A model generated the notes under the pieces. The model ran no database searches. It was not told the DNA's origin and saw nothing but the letters and a program-made list of their open reading frames with translations. From Jeongeupia sp. USM3 (GTDB lineage Bacteria; Pseudomonadota; Gammaproteobacteria; Burkholderiales; Chitinibacteraceae), in contig NZ_CP017668.1 of NCBI RefSeq assembly GCF_001808185.1, positions 558,001 through 622,000 on the forward strand: a stretch of 64,000 nt of DNA, read 5' to 3'. Positions 20,213 to 33,100 of this stretch are shown one piece after another. Position 1 is the first letter of the stretch. Each line of letters opens with the position of its first letter. A program made the position numbers and the translations under genes.

Positions 20213-20500
20213 ATGAAGACCCTGACACTCGAATCCGGCCAGTTGCACAGGCTGGTGCTCACACCGGGGCGGGCGCTGCGCTGCACCGCCGGCAGCCTCT
20301 GGCTGACGCTGGACGGCGAGGACGTCACGCTCAGGCAGGGCGAGCAGTGGACCGCGCCGGTGCGCGGCACCGCACTGGTCGAAGCCATCTCGGTGCAGGC
20401 CAGGCTGCAGCTCTCGGCCCGCTCGGGCTGGCTCGCCCGGCTGACCCGGCATCGCCAGCCGACGTTCGGCGCCCCGCTGTCACTGAAGTGGCGGTTGTAA
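20213..20500 (+). CDS. DUF2917-family small protein
   Basis: A 95-residue protein whose body (LESGQLHRLVLTPGRALRCTAGSLWLTLDGEDVTLRQGEQW) fits DUF2917, a small cupin-like beta-rich domain common in betaproteobacteria and without known function. The ATG at 20213 follows AGGAGACGAC. The MITE ends only 24 bases upstream, so the native promoter has probably been displaced and transcription may now start in or pass through the element. Confidence 0.75.
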   Translation: MKTLTLESGQLHRLVLTPGRALRCTAGSLWLTLDGEDVTLRQGEQWTAPVRGTALVEAISVQARLQLSARSGWLARLTRHRQPTFGAPLSLKWRL

Positions 20501-20573
20501 GTATCTAGAGTGAATCATGGCAGTACCCCTCGGGGGCCGGCGGCTGTGCCGGGCGACTGCCGGGAGGTCCGCC

Positions 20574-20852
20574 ATGATTCGCCCCCCACGCCTCGCGGCG
20601 CTCGCGCTTGCCACCAGCCTGTTCAGCCCGTACACCGCCGGCGGGCTGATCGAGAACATCAGCACGCTGCGCATGGTGCTCGACTCGGTCTGCGGTCAGC
20701 GTTTCGACGTGATCTGGATCGACGAAACCCGCTCCAACCAGCCCTGCCTGATGTCGTACTCGCCGTTCTGCGACGAGGTCCAGCACAGCGGCCCGACCAG
20801 CTGCATGGTCGTGATGCACGTCGACGACGGCAACCCGAGCAGCGAGAACTGA
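20574..20852 (+). CDS. small hypothetical protein, possibly exported, with four Cys
   Basis: A 92-residue product started at the ATG with a clear GGGAGG ribosome-binding site seven bases upstream; an ATG at 20517 in the same frame lacks one. The N-terminus is hydrophobic (LAALALATSLFSPY, residues 7-20) and may be a signal or anchor. The remainder has four Cys (in VCGQ, QPCLM, PFCDE, TSCMV) that could form disulfides. No family recognised. It stops 4 bases before the convergent MocR gene. Confidence 0.55.
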   Translation: MIRPPRLAALALATSLFSPYTAGGLIENISTLRMVLDSVCGQRFDVIWIDETRSNQPCLMSYSPFCDEVQHSGPTSCMVVMHVDDGNPSSEN

Positions 20853-20856
20853 GCGT

Positions 20857-22338
20857 TCACACGGTGGTGGCGATCTGCGGCACCGGGCGGATCAGCGTCT
20901 GGCACAGCTCGCCCAGCCGCTGGATCGCGCGCTCGTGCCTTGTCGTCCATGGCTCGACGCAGCAGATGCGCAGGCAGTTGCGGTAGCTGTGGCTGGGCGA
21001 GAACAGCTCGCCCGGCGCAAAGCTGATCCCTTCCGCCAGCGACAGCCGCAACAGTTCGCGCGTGTCGACACACTCGGGCAACTCGACCCACAGCACATAG
21101 CCGCCCTGCGGCACGTTCAGCCGCGTGTCCTTCGGAAAGAAACGCCGGATTGCCGATACCGCCCCGTCGACCTGCTCGGCCACGGCACGCCGCAACCGGC
21201 GCAGGTGGTGGTCGTAGCCGCCGTTCTCGAGAAAGCGCGCGATCGTCTGCTGCAGGGCCAGCGGCGTCGAATAGGTGTTGATGAACTTGAGCTTCTCGAG
21301 CTCGCGCCGCCAGCGCCCGGCGACGACCCAGCCGACGCGCATCCCCGGCGCCAGCGCCTTGGTGAACGACGAGCACAGCATCACATTGCCGTCGCGATCA
21401 AAGGCCTTGGCCGGGCGCGGGCGACTGCCGTGGTGGAAGAATTCACCGTACAGGTCATCCTCGATCAGCGGAATGCTGCGGCTCGCGAGCAGTTCGACCA
21501 GCCGCTTCTTGTTCTCGTCCGGCATCACGCTGCCGAGCGGATTCGAGAAGCTAGGGATCAGCAGGCAGGCCTTGACCCGACCGTCGCGCGTCGCAAGTTC
21601 GAGCGCCTCGATCGAAATCCCGTTCTGCGGATGCGTCGGGATTTCCAGCGCCTTGAGCTGGAAGCTCTCGAGGATCTGCAGCAGGCCGAAATAGGCCGGC
21701 GATTCGATCGCGACGACATCGCCCGGCGACGTCACCGCACGCAGGCACAGGTTGATCGCCTCGAGACAGCCATTGGTGATCAGCACGTCGTCGGCCTCGA
21801 ACTGGCCGCCCCAGGCGATCGAGCGGCGGGCGATGTGCCGGCGCAGCTCGATGTCGCCGGCCGGCTTGCCGTAATCGGCCAGCACCCTCGGCTGGTAGCG
21901 CGTCGTCTGCGCCAGTAGCCGTTGCAGTTGCTGGGTCGGGTACAGCTCGGGGGACAGGATCGCAAGGCCGAAATCGACGCGGATCGACTGGTTCTCGTTG
22001 ACCTGGTAGGGCCAGAGCACCGGCGCGGTGACGACCTCTCGCGGCTCGGTCGGCGGCTGCGTCAGCGCCGGCGCCACGAAGGCCGGATGCAGCGCCCTGA
22101 CGTAAAAACCGCTCTGCGGCCGAGCCTCGATCAGCCCGCGCGCTTCGAGCTCGCGGTACGCCTCCATCACCGTCGACAGGCTGATCTGGCGCTGTGCCGA
22201 AAGGCGGCGGATCGACGGCAACCGCTCGCCGGCCTTCAGCACCCCGGCCGCAATCGCCTGCGCCATTTCCTCGGCCAGCTGGAAATACAGGGTATCGGAC
22301 TTGCGCTTTGCAGCGGGAGAAACCGGCGTTGCCATCAT
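20857..22338 (-). CDS. MocR-type GntR regulator with aminotransferase domain
   Basis: A 493-residue transcription factor. Residues about 12-80 form a GntR winged helix (GVLKAGERLPSIRRLSAQRQISLSTVMEAYRELEARGLI). Residues about 115-480 form a fold-type I aminotransferase-like domain with the PLP Lys in CSSFTKALAPGMRVGW. It most resembles the YdcR/PtsJ style of MocR proteins. Such regulators sense PLP or amino compounds and usually control a neighbour; none of the adjacent genes is an obvious target. The ATG at 22338 has GAGGTG just upstream. Confidence 0.9.
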   Translation of the reverse strand: MMATPVSPAAKRKSDTLYFQLAEEMAQAIAAGVLKAGERLPSIRRLSAQRQISLSTVMEAYRELEARGLIEARPQSGFYVRALHPAFVAPALTQPPTEPREVVTAPVLWPYQVNENQSIRVDFGLAILSPELYPTQQLQRLLAQTTRYQPRVLADYGKPAGDIELRRHIARRSIAWGGQFEADDVLITNGCLEAINLCLRAVTSPGDVVAIESPAYFGLLQILESFQLKALEIPTHPQNGISIEALELATRDGRVKACLLIPSFSNPLGSVMPDENKKRLVELLASRSIPLIEDDLYGEFFHHGSRPRPAKAFDRDGNVMLCSSFTKALAPGMRVGWVVAGRWRRELEKLKFINTYSTPLALQQTIARFLENGGYDHHLRRLRRAVAEQVDGAVSAIRRFFPKDTRLNVPQGGYVLWVELPECVDTRELLRLSLAEGISFAPGELFSPSHSYRNCLRICCVEPWTTRHERAIQRLGELCQTLIRPVPQIATTV

Positions 22339-22342
22339 GCAC

Positions 22343-22357
22343 CTCATCGTCGATGAG
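22343..22357 (-). promoter_or_regulatory. palindrome at the MocR gene start
   Basis: CTCATCG and CGATGAG are perfect 7-bp arms around one base, directly upstream of the MocR start codon. A TATATT hexamer that could be its -10 box lies a few bases further upstream (about 22363-22368). Autoregulation is plausible. Confidence 0.4.
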
Positions 22358-22440
22358 ATACCAATATACAGTCAGGCCGTTACAGTTGTGAATATTTGTT
22401 TATTAAACCACGACAGCAGCACAATTCGAGCGAAATGCGC

Positions 22441-22764
22441 TCAGGGTGCCGACGCGATCTGGCTGGCAATCGACGGGCCGCTGGCCGGCTTGCGGCGATC
22501 GAGCACCTGGAAGAACACCTCGTCCTGGCGGATCATGCCCAGCTCGTTGCGGGCACGCTCCTCGATTGCATCGGTACCGGACTTGAGGTCGGCGACTTCG
22601 GCGTCGAGCGCGGCATTGCGCTCCTTCAGCCGCTCGTTCTGGGCGCGCTTGGCGACGAGCTCGTTGTCGAGCTGCCAGACGCGCAACCAGCTACCCTTGC
22701 CGATCCACAACGGCCACTGCAACAGGGCGATCAACAAGGCAAGGACGATGGCAAGCAGGCGCAT
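22441..22764 (-). CDS. ftsB: cell division protein FtsB
   Basis: A 107-residue bitopic membrane protein of the divisome (FtsQ-FtsL-FtsB complex). One N-terminal membrane segment ([20 protein letters not shown]) is followed by a coiled coil (about residues 25-65, [23 protein letters not shown]) and the conserved [18 protein letters not shown] segment. The ATG at 22764 gives the family start MRLL. It lies downstream of eno, as in many beta- and gammaproteobacteria, but a strong terminator separates the two here. Confidence 0.93.
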   Translation of the reverse strand: MRLLAIVLALLIALLQWPLWIGKGSWLRVWQLDNELVAKRAQNERLKERNAALDAEVADLKSGTDAIEERARNELGMIRQDEVFFQVLDRRKPASGPSIASQIASAP

Positions 22765-22800
22765 GGGTGAGTGCGGGAGAAACCGGGTTGGAACCAAAGA

Positions 22801-22825
22801 AAAACCGGGGCCGAACCCCGGTTTT
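22801..22825 (-). terminator. intrinsic terminator after eno
   Basis: AAAACCGGGG (22801-22810) pairs perfectly with 22816-22825 across a 5-base loop. On the minus strand the stem runs into TTTTTC. It sits between eno and ftsB, so ftsB may need read-through or its own promoter. Confidence 0.8.
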
Positions 22826-22859
22826 CCATCTTACTACATGTTTGCAGCGTTTTAGGCGC

Positions 22860-24221
<1,362 letters not shown>

Positions 24222-25073
24222 TTACAGCGTTTGTTCAGACAAGGAGTTTGCCTTAACCGTGGTGTCGATCGCCTTGAGCACCGTCAGCAACTCCTTCATC
24301 CGCGGCAGCGGCCACGCATTCGGGCCGTCGGACATCGCGCACGCCGGGTCCGGGTGCGTTTCGGCGAACAGGCCGGCGACGCCGACCGCCATCGCCGCGC
24401 GCGCCAGCACCGGCACGAACTCGCGCTGACCGCCGGACTTGTCGCCCTGGCCGCCCGGCAGCTGGACCGAATGGGTCGCGTCGAACACCACCGGCGCACC
24501 GGTCTCGCGCATGATCGCCAGCGAGCGCATGTCGGACACCAGATTGTTGTAGCCGAAGCTGGCACCACGCTCGCAAGCCATGAACACGTCGTCGGGCAGG
24601 CCGGCGTCGCGCGCGGCCTCGCGGGCCTTGTCGATGACGTTCTTCATGTCGCCCGGTGCGAGGAACTGGCCCTTCTTGATGTTCACCGGCCGGCCCGATT
24701 GCGCACAGGCCCGGATGAAATCGGTCTGGCGGCACAGGAAGGCCGGGGTCTGCAGTACGTCGACAACGGCTGAAACCGGCTTGATCTGGTCGATCTCATG
24801 GATATCGGTCAGCACCGGCACGCCGATCTGTTCCTTGACCTTGGCCAGAATCTTCAGCCCCTCGTCCATGCCGAAGCCGCGGAACGACTTGCCGCTCGAA
24901 CGGTTGGCCTTGTCGAAACTCGACTTGAAAATGAACGGGATGCCGAGTTCGGCGGTGATTTCCTTGAGTTGACCGGCAACGTCGATCGAGAACTGCTCGC
25001 CCTCGATCACGCACGGCCCGGCAATCAGGAAAAACGGCTTGTCGAGACCGGCTTCGAATCCGCACAGCTTCAT
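24222..25073 (-). CDS. kdsA: 3-deoxy-8-phosphooctulonate synthase
   Basis: Condenses arabinose 5-phosphate with phosphoenolpyruvate to give Kdo 8-phosphate for LPS core synthesis. The 283-residue protein shows [62 protein letters not shown] and [12 protein letters not shown]. The segment ...IAGPCVIE resembles the metal-dependent class more than the E. coli type, but I cannot settle the class by eye. It follows pyrG by 77 bases, with a hairpin in the gap. Confidence 0.97.
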   Translation of the reverse strand: MKLCGFEAGLDKPFFLIAGPCVIEGEQFSIDVAGQLKEITAELGIPFIFKSSFDKANRSSGKSFRGFGMDEGLKILAKVKEQIGVPVLTDIHEIDQIKPVSAVVDVLQTPAFLCRQTDFIRACAQSGRPVNIKKGQFLAPGDMKNVIDKAREAARDAGLPDDVFMACERGASFGYNNLVSDMRSLAIMRETGAPVVFDATHSVQLPGGQGDKSGGQREFVPVLARAAMAVGVAGLFAETHPDPACAMSDGPNAWPLPRMKELLTVLKAIDTTVKANSLSEQTL

Positions 25074-25122
25074 GGTGCTTGTCTCCCGGCGAGGTGTCGC
25101 AACACCCGGCCAATACGCATGA

Positions 25123-25144
25123 CGGGCCACCTGCTGGTGGCCCG
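25123..25144. other. 9-bp stem hairpin between pyrG and kdsA
   Basis: CGGGCCACC (25123-25131) pairs perfectly with 25136-25144 around TGCT. There is no T tract on either side, so it is more likely an mRNA processing or stability element than a terminator. Confidence 0.4.
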
Positions 25145-25150
25145 GGTTGA

Positions 25151-26833
<1,683 letters not shown>

Positions 26834-26909
26834 TTAGCCGAACACCCGCCCCCCCTCAATTCTGGACAAGGACGGCGGAATGTGACTCGGTCATGCCGAC
26901 GCGACGGAT

Positions 26910-27791
26910 TTACTTGCGTCCGTACACATGACCGGGCTCGTCGCCACTGGCGCGCAAAAGTACCAAGTCGAGCAGGCGGGTCGGCAGCAGCCGCTTGAGC
27001 CACCAGAATACGTGCGTCGGCACCGTCACGCGGTAACGCGCCGCCGGGCGGTCCGCGTCAAGCGCGGCGATCACGACCTGCAGCACCGCCTCCGGCGGCA
27101 GCGTGAACGGCGCAGCGGGCCCCGCTCTGGCAAGCCGCGCCCGCATCGCCCGGTAGGCCGGCGCATGCACGCTCGCCGCCTCGTCGATCCAGCGGTCGAA
27201 CTGCAGCTGCGCATTGGCGCGAAAGCGGCTCGCAATCGGCCCGGGCTCGATCAGCGACACGTGGATGCCGGAACCTGCCAGTTCCAGCCGCAGCGTATCC
27301 GCCAGACCTTCGAGCGCGAACTTGCTGGCGTTGTACGCCCCGCGGTACGGCATCGCCGCAAACCCCAGCACCGAGCTGTTGAACAGTATCCGCCCACGGC
27401 CCTGCCTGCGCATCGCCGGCAACACCGCATTGGTCAGCGCCAGACTGCCGAACACATTGGTTTCGAACTGATGCCGCATCGCATCGCGCGACACGTCCTC
27501 GACGGCCCCCGGAACACCGAAACCGGCGTTGTTGAACAACGCGTCGAGGCGACCGCCGGTGTGGGTCAATACCTGATCGACACAGCTGCGAATCGACGTA
27601 TCGTCGGCGATATCCAGTTGCAGGGCAACAAAGCCCTCGTCGGCCAGCCGTGCAACATCGTTGTGCTGGCGCGCCGTTGCGAACACCAGCCAGCCACGGG
27701 CCTGCAGCCCTTTCGCGACGATGTGGCCTATACCTGAAGAGCAACCGCTGATCAGAACGGAAGGGGGTGAGTGCACCGGCATTTCTTTCAT
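26910..27791 (-). CDS. short-chain dehydrogenase/reductase
   Basis: A 293-residue classical SDR with the cofactor motif ISGCSSGIG, NNAGFGVPG, and the catalytic Ser and YxxxK in NSSVLGFAAMPYRGAYNASKFALEG. The C-terminal part extends about 50 residues past the core and carries a hydrophobic segment (VFWWLKRLLPTRLLDLVLLRA), which suggests membrane association. Substrate unknown. It starts at 27791 (an alternative ATG lies 12 bases later) and diverges from phaB. Confidence 0.85.
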   Translation of the reverse strand: MKEMPVHSPPSVLISGCSSGIGHIVAKGLQARGWLVFATARQHNDVARLADEGFVALQLDIADDTSIRSCVDQVLTHTGGRLDALFNNAGFGVPGAVEDVSRDAMRHQFETNVFGSLALTNAVLPAMRRQGRGRILFNSSVLGFAAMPYRGAYNASKFALEGLADTLRLELAGSGIHVSLIEPGPIASRFRANAQLQFDRWIDEAASVHAPAYRAMRARLARAGPAAPFTLPPEAVLQVVIAALDADRPAARYRVTVPTHVFWWLKRLLPTRLLDLVLLRASGDEPGHVYGRK

Positions 27792-27852
27792 CAGTATTTA
27801 ACTTCCTAGTGAAGTAGTGTTGCTGCCACACACAGGCGGACCCGCTTATTTA

Positions 27853-27882
27853 TTTACATCCAAAGAATGTAAGTAGTAAGAT
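27853..27882 (+). promoter_or_regulatory. probable phaB promoter with inverted repeat
   Basis: TTTACA (27853-27858) and TAAGAT (27877-27882) form a sigma-70-like pair with an 18-base spacer, about 60 bases before the phaB ATG. TTACAT (27854-27859) and ATGTAA (27867-27872) form an inverted repeat over the -35 box and spacer, a plausible repressor site. Confidence 0.5.
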
Positions 27883-27941
27883 TTTCACTGCCTAGCCCCA
27901 GGCAGGAACGACAACATACAAAACGAGAAGGACAGCACATC

Positions 27942-28676
27942 ATGGCAAAAATCGCATTGATTACCGGCGGCATGGGTGGCATTGGTACGGCCATCTGCAA
28001 ACGGCTCGCAGACGACGGCTACGCCGTTGTGACGACCTACTCGCGTCCGGGCAAGGAGCAAGCCTGGCTCGCCGACATGAAGGAGCTGGGTTACAACTTC
28101 CACGCATTTCAATGCGACGTCACCGATTATGATGCGTGCGTCGCACTGGCCGCAAAAGTCACCGCCGAAGTCGGCCAGGTCGACGTCCTGATCAACAACG
28201 CCGGCATCACCCGTGACGCCACGTTCAAGAAGCTCGACAAGGTCAGCTGGGACGACGTGCTCAAGACCAACCTCGATTCGGTCTTCAACGTCTGCAAGCA
28301 GTTCGTCGACGGCATGGCCGAGCGCGGCTGGGGCCGCGTGATCAACATCTCGTCGATCAACGGCCAGAAGGGCCAGTTCGGCCAGACCAACTACTCGGCG
28401 GCCAAGGCCGGCATGCACGGCTTCACGATGGCGCTGGCGCAGGAAGTGGCACGCAAGGGCGTGACGGTCAACACGATCTCGCCGGGCTACATCGCCACCG
28501 ACATGGTGATGGCAGTGCCCGAGGACGTGCGCAACAAAATCATCTCGCACATTCCGGTCAACCGCCTCGGCAAGCCCGAAGAAATCGCCGCGCTGATCGG
28601 CTATCTCTCGTCGGACGTCTCGGGTTTCATGACCGGCGCCAACCTCGCCATCAACGGCGGCCAGCACATGGGCTGA
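27942..28676 (+). CDS. phaB: acetoacetyl-CoA reductase
   Basis: NADPH-dependent reduction of acetoacetyl-CoA to (R)-3-hydroxybutyryl-CoA, the monomer for polyhydroxybutyrate. The 244-residue SDR has ITGGMGGIGTAI at the cofactor site, the triad Ser138, Tyr151 and Lys155, and the PhaB-type segments RDATFKKLDKVSWDDVLKTN and INGQKGQFGQTNYSAAKAG. It stands alone: no phaC, phaA or phasin gene lies in the window. AAGGA precedes the ATG. A 17-bp hairpin terminator follows. Confidence 0.93.
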   Translation: MAKIALITGGMGGIGTAICKRLADDGYAVVTTYSRPGKEQAWLADMKELGYNFHAFQCDVTDYDACVALAAKVTAEVGQVDVLINNAGITRDATFKKLDKVSWDDVLKTNLDSVFNVCKQFVDGMAERGWGRVINISSINGQKGQFGQTNYSAAKAGMHGFTMALAQEVARKGVTVNTISPGYIATDMVMAVPEDVRNKIISHIPVNRLGKPEEIAALIGYLSSDVSGFMTGANLAINGGQHMG

Positions 28677-28690
28677 GCCCCGACCTCCGG

Positions 28691-28727
28691 AACGACAACG
28701 CCAAGGTGAAACCTTGGCGTTGTCGTT
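28691..28727. terminator. bidirectional terminator phaB / RND outer-membrane gene
   Basis: A perfect 17-bp stem (28691-28707 with 28711-28727) closes a GAA triloop between the convergent phaB and outer-membrane factor genes. The T tract is short on both sides (GTTTG; GTTCC on the other strand), but the stem is very strong. Confidence 0.8.
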
Positions 28728-28735
28728 TGTGCGGT

Positions 28736-30121
28736 CTAATCGCCACCCAGCGCCTTGTACGCCTGCGCCGCCACAGTCAGCCTCGCCCGCCTCGCCTCGA
28801 TCAGCGTCTGCTGCGAAGCGTAGTAGTCGCGCTGCGCGATCAGGAACTCCAGATAGTTGGTCAGACCGTCCCGGTAGCGCTGCTCGGCCAGATCCATCCG
28901 CGCGGTCTGGCTGCGGATCAGCCGCTGCTGCGCCTCAAGCTGGGCATCGAGCCATTGCTGGTCCGACAGCACATCGGCCACTTCCTTGAATGCAACCTGG
29001 ATGGCTTTCTCGTAGCCGGCAACCGCACCGACCTTGCGCGCTTCGGCCAGCGCCAGCCCCGAGCGCGTCCGGCCACCGTCAAAAATCGGCATCGATACCG
29101 TCGGCAGGAAGCTCCACGCACCACTGCCACTGCCAAACAGATCGCCAAGCTCGGCACTGGCCGTGCCGGCCGAACCGAGCAGCGTCACCTTCGGGAAGAA
29201 CGCCGCGCGCGCTGCGCCGATATTGGCATTGGCCGCAACCAGTTGCTGCTCGGCCTGCTCGACGTCCGGGCGCCCCAGCAGGATATCCGACGGCAGGCCG
29301 GCGGGAATCGCCAGCGGCAAGGGCCGTTTTTCGAGCAGTGTTGCGTCGCCGGAAATGATTTCGTCGTCGCCGACGACGCGGCCGACCAGCACGCTCAGCG
29401 CATGCCTGGCATTGTCCTTCTGCCTGGCCAGCTGCGCCGAAACCGCCTGCGACGTTTCGAGCGCGCTCTGCGCCTCGAGCAACTCGAGCCTGCCGGCGAC
29501 GCCGACATCGAGCCTGCGCTGGACCAGCCGCAAGGTCTCGGCCCGCGCCACCTCGGTTTTGCGCGAGAACGCCAGTTGCTCCGACAGCGCCTGCGCGCCG
29601 TAATAGCCGCTGACGACGTCGGCGATCAGCCCGGCGCGGAAGCTCTTCTGCGCCGCCTCGCTGGCGAAGTAACTGGCCTGCGCCGCCTCGTTCAGGCGCC
29701 GCACCCGCCCCCAGAAATCGAGCTCGTACGACAGCAGGCCAAGGTTGGCATCGTAGCGGCGCGAAATCGTCGCCGCGCTGCCGCCATTGACCGTCGCCGG
29801 CACCCTGCTCGCCGCCCCGGCGCCCACCGCACTGAACGACGGCAGCGCATCGGCCTTCTGGATGCCATACAGCGCGCGCGCCTCCTCGACCCGGGCAACG
29901 GCGACGCGCAGGTCGCGGTTGTTGGCCAGTGCATCCTCGATCAGCGGCCTCAGCGCCGGATCGGTGAAATAGCGTTCCCAAGCCAGCGCCGGCACGGCTG
30001 CCGGCCGGTCGGCCGCGCCGATCTGCTTCGGCATCTCGAGCGCCGGGCGCTGGTAGTCGGGACCGACGGCGCAGCCGCCGAGCAGGGCCAGCAGCGCGAG
30101 CGGAATAACGGTTGTTTTCAT
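28736..30121 (-). CDS. RND efflux outer-membrane factor (NodT/OprM type), system 1
   Basis: A 461-residue outer-membrane lipoprotein channel that completes the tripartite pump. The signal peptide ends in the lipobox LLGGC (lipid-bearing Cys17), followed by the typical VGPDYQRP. The two halves carry the usual repeats: ALANNRDLRVAVARVEEARA..., [39 protein letters not shown], and FDGGRTRSGLALAEA. It starts 10 bases after the stop of the RND pump gene and is the last gene of the tetR-adaptor-pump-channel run. Confidence 0.93.
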   Translation of the reverse strand: MKTTVIPLALLALLGGCAVGPDYQRPALEMPKQIGAADRPAAVPALAWERYFTDPALRPLIEDALANNRDLRVAVARVEEARALYGIQKADALPSFSAVGAGAASRVPATVNGGSAATISRRYDANLGLLSYELDFWGRVRRLNEAAQASYFASEAAQKSFRAGLIADVVSGYYGAQALSEQLAFSRKTEVARAETLRLVQRRLDVGVAGRLELLEAQSALETSQAVSAQLARQKDNARHALSVLVGRVVGDDEIISGDATLLEKRPLPLAIPAGLPSDILLGRPDVEQAEQQLVAANANIGAARAAFFPKVTLLGSAGTASAELGDLFGSGSGAWSFLPTVSMPIFDGGRTRSGLALAEARKVGAVAGYEKAIQVAFKEVADVLSDQQWLDAQLEAQQRLIRSQTARMDLAEQRYRDGLTNYLEFLIAQRDYYASQQTLIEARRARLTVAAQAYKALGGD

Positions 30122-30131
30122 CGCGTGCTCC

Positions 30132-33100
30132 TTAGCGGCAATCATCGGTGGCGGCGTCGGTCGACGCCTTGTGCGCCCTGTCCGGCAACAGCTTGCGCGT
30201 CACGACGAAGAACACCGGCACCAGAAAGACCGCGAGCACGGTAGCGGCGATCATCCCGCCCATCACCCCGGTACCGATCGCATGACGGCTTGCCGCGCCG
30301 GCGCCGGTGCTGATCACCAGCGGCAACACGCCGGCGATGAAGGCGATCGACGTCATCAGGATCGGCCGGAACCGCAGCCGGCACGCTTCGAGCGTCGCCT
30401 CGGTCAAGCCCATGCCGTGGCGCTGCAGGTCCTTGGCGAATTCGATGATCAGGATCGCGTTCTTCGACGACAGGCCGATGATCGCGATCAGCCCGACCTT
30501 GAAGTAGACGTCGTTCGGCAGCCCGCGCAACGTCATCGCCACCACCGCACCGAAGATCCCCAGCGGCACGACCAGCAGCACCGCAAACGGAATCGACCAG
30601 CTTTCGTACAGCGCGGCAAGGCACAGAAAGACGACCAGCACCGACAACCCGAACAGGAACGGTGCCTGCGAGCCCGACAGGCGCTCCTCGTACGAGGTGC
30701 CGGACCACTCGAAGCCGATGCCCTGCGGCAGCTTGGCCGCCATCTCCTCCATTGCGCCCATTGCGTCGCCCGAACTCTTGCCCGGCGCCGGGCCGCCGCT
30801 GATCTTGTACGACGGCAGGCCGTTATAGCGGTCGAGCTTCGGCGCGCCGACGACCCAGCTGGCGGTGGCGATTTCCGCCAGCGGCACCAGATTTCCCTGG
30901 CGGTTGCGCAGTTGCAGCGCGAGGATGCCGTCCGGCGACGAGCGCGATTGCGCATCGGCCTGGATCAGCACGCGCAGGATGCGACCGTCGCGGACGAAGT
31001 CGTTGGCATAGGCCGAGCCGAGCGCGATCGACAGCGTATCGTTCAGGTCGCCCAGCGGAATGCCCAGCTGGCTGGCACGGACACGGTCGACCTCGAGATA
31101 GAGCTGCGGCCCGGGCTCCTGGCCTTCCGGCCGCACGCCGGCCAGCGCCGGGTTCTGCCCGGCCATGCCGAGCAGCATGTTGCGCGCTTCGAGCAGCTTT
31201 TCGCGGCCGACGCCGGCCCGGTCCTGCAGCCGGAAGTCGAAGCCGCCGACCGACGCCAGCTCGGGAATCGGCGGCACGTTCAGGGCAAACACGAAGGCTT
31301 GCTTGATCCGGAACAGCATCATGTTGGCGTTCTGCACCAGCGTCGACACGCCCTCTTCCTTCCTGGGACGGTTTTTCCAGTCCTTCAGCGTCACGAAGGC
31401 GAGCGCGGCGTTCTGGCCACGACCGAAGAAGCTGAAACCGACGACGCCGATGACCTTTTCGACCTCGGGCTGCTTCATGTAGTACTGCTCGACTTCGTTC
31501 ATCACCAGCAGCGTGCGCTCGCGCGTCGCGCCGGCCGGCAGTTGCACCAGGCTGACGAAATAGCCCTGGTCCTCGTCGGGCAGGAACGACGTCGGCAAGC
31601 GGCTCATCAGCCAGCCGGTGGCGGCAAGGATCAGCGCGAAAAACAGCAGCGCCAGCCCCGAGCGGCGCAGGATGCGCCCAACCCAGCCGACGTAGCCGAC
31701 GGTGGTGTTGTGGAACTTGCGGTTGAACCAGCCGAAGAAGCCGGTCTGCGTGTGCAGCTCGCCCTTGTGGATCGGCTTGAGCATCGTCGCGCACAGCGCC
31801 GGCGTCAGCGTCAGCGCCAGCAGTGCCGAGAAGCCCATCGTCAGCACCAGCGTCACCGAGAACTGCCGGTAGATCGCGCCGACCGAACCGGTGAAGAACG
31901 CCATCGGCACGAACACCGCCGACAGCACCAGCGTGATCGCGACGATCGCGCCGACGATCTGGCCCATCGCCTTCTGCGTCGCCTCGCGTGGCGCCAGCCC
32001 TTCCTCGGCCATGATCCGCTCGACGTTCTCGACCACGACGATCGCATCGTCGACGAGGATGCCGATTGCCAGCACCATCGCGAACAAGGTCAGCACGTTG
32101 ATCGAATAGCCGAGCAGGTAGAGGCCGACCAGCGAGCCGGTCAGCGCGATCGGCACGACGATGGTCGGAATCAGCGTCGCGCGCAGGTTGCCAAGGAAGA
32201 GGTACATCACCAGGAACACCAGCACGACGGCCTCGGCCAGCGTCTTCAGCACTTCCTTGATCGAGATGTCGACAAACTTGGACGTGTCGTACGGGATGTC
32301 CCAGGCCACGCCCTGCGGGAAGTAGCGCTGCAGTTCGTTCATCTTCGCGCGCACAAGGCCCGCGGTTTCGACCGCATTGCCGTCCGGCGACAGCTTCACG
32401 CCGATCGCGGCGGTCTGCTTGCCGTTCAGGCGTGCGACGACCGAGTAGTCCTGCGCGCCGAGTTCGACCCGCGCGACGTCCTTGAGCCGCACCTGTGCGC
32501 CACCGCCGCCGTCACGCAACACGATGCTGCCGAACTGCTCGGGCGTGACGAAACGTCCCTGGGTAACGACGGTCGCGTTGATTTCCTGCCCCGGCGCCGC
32601 CGGCAGCTGGCCGAGCTCGCCGGTTGCGACCTGGACGTTCTGCGCCCGCACCGCCGCCAGCGCCTCGGCTGGCGTCATCTTGTAACCGGCGAGCTTCTGC
32701 GGGTCGAGCCAGACGCGCATCGCGTACTCGGTGCCGAACAGCGTCGCCTCGCCGACGCCCTTGACGCGGCGGAGGCTGTCGAGCACCGCCGAGCTGGCAT
32801 AGCTGCCGAGCGCGACGTTGTCGAGCGTGCCGTCGGGCGAATACAACGTCATGAACAGCAGGTAGTTGCGGCGGGACTTGGCGACCTGCACGCCCTGCTG
32901 GCGCACCTCGGCCGGCAGCCGCGCCTCGACCCGCTTGATGCGGTTCTGCGCCTCGACCGAGGCGATGTCGATATCGGTGCCCGACGCGAACGTGAGCGTG
33001 ATCGTCGCCGAACCGTTGCTGTCGCTCGCCGAGTCGAAGTACAGCAGGTTCTCGAGCCCGTTCATTTCCTGCTCGATCAGCGCCGTCACCGTCTCTTCGA

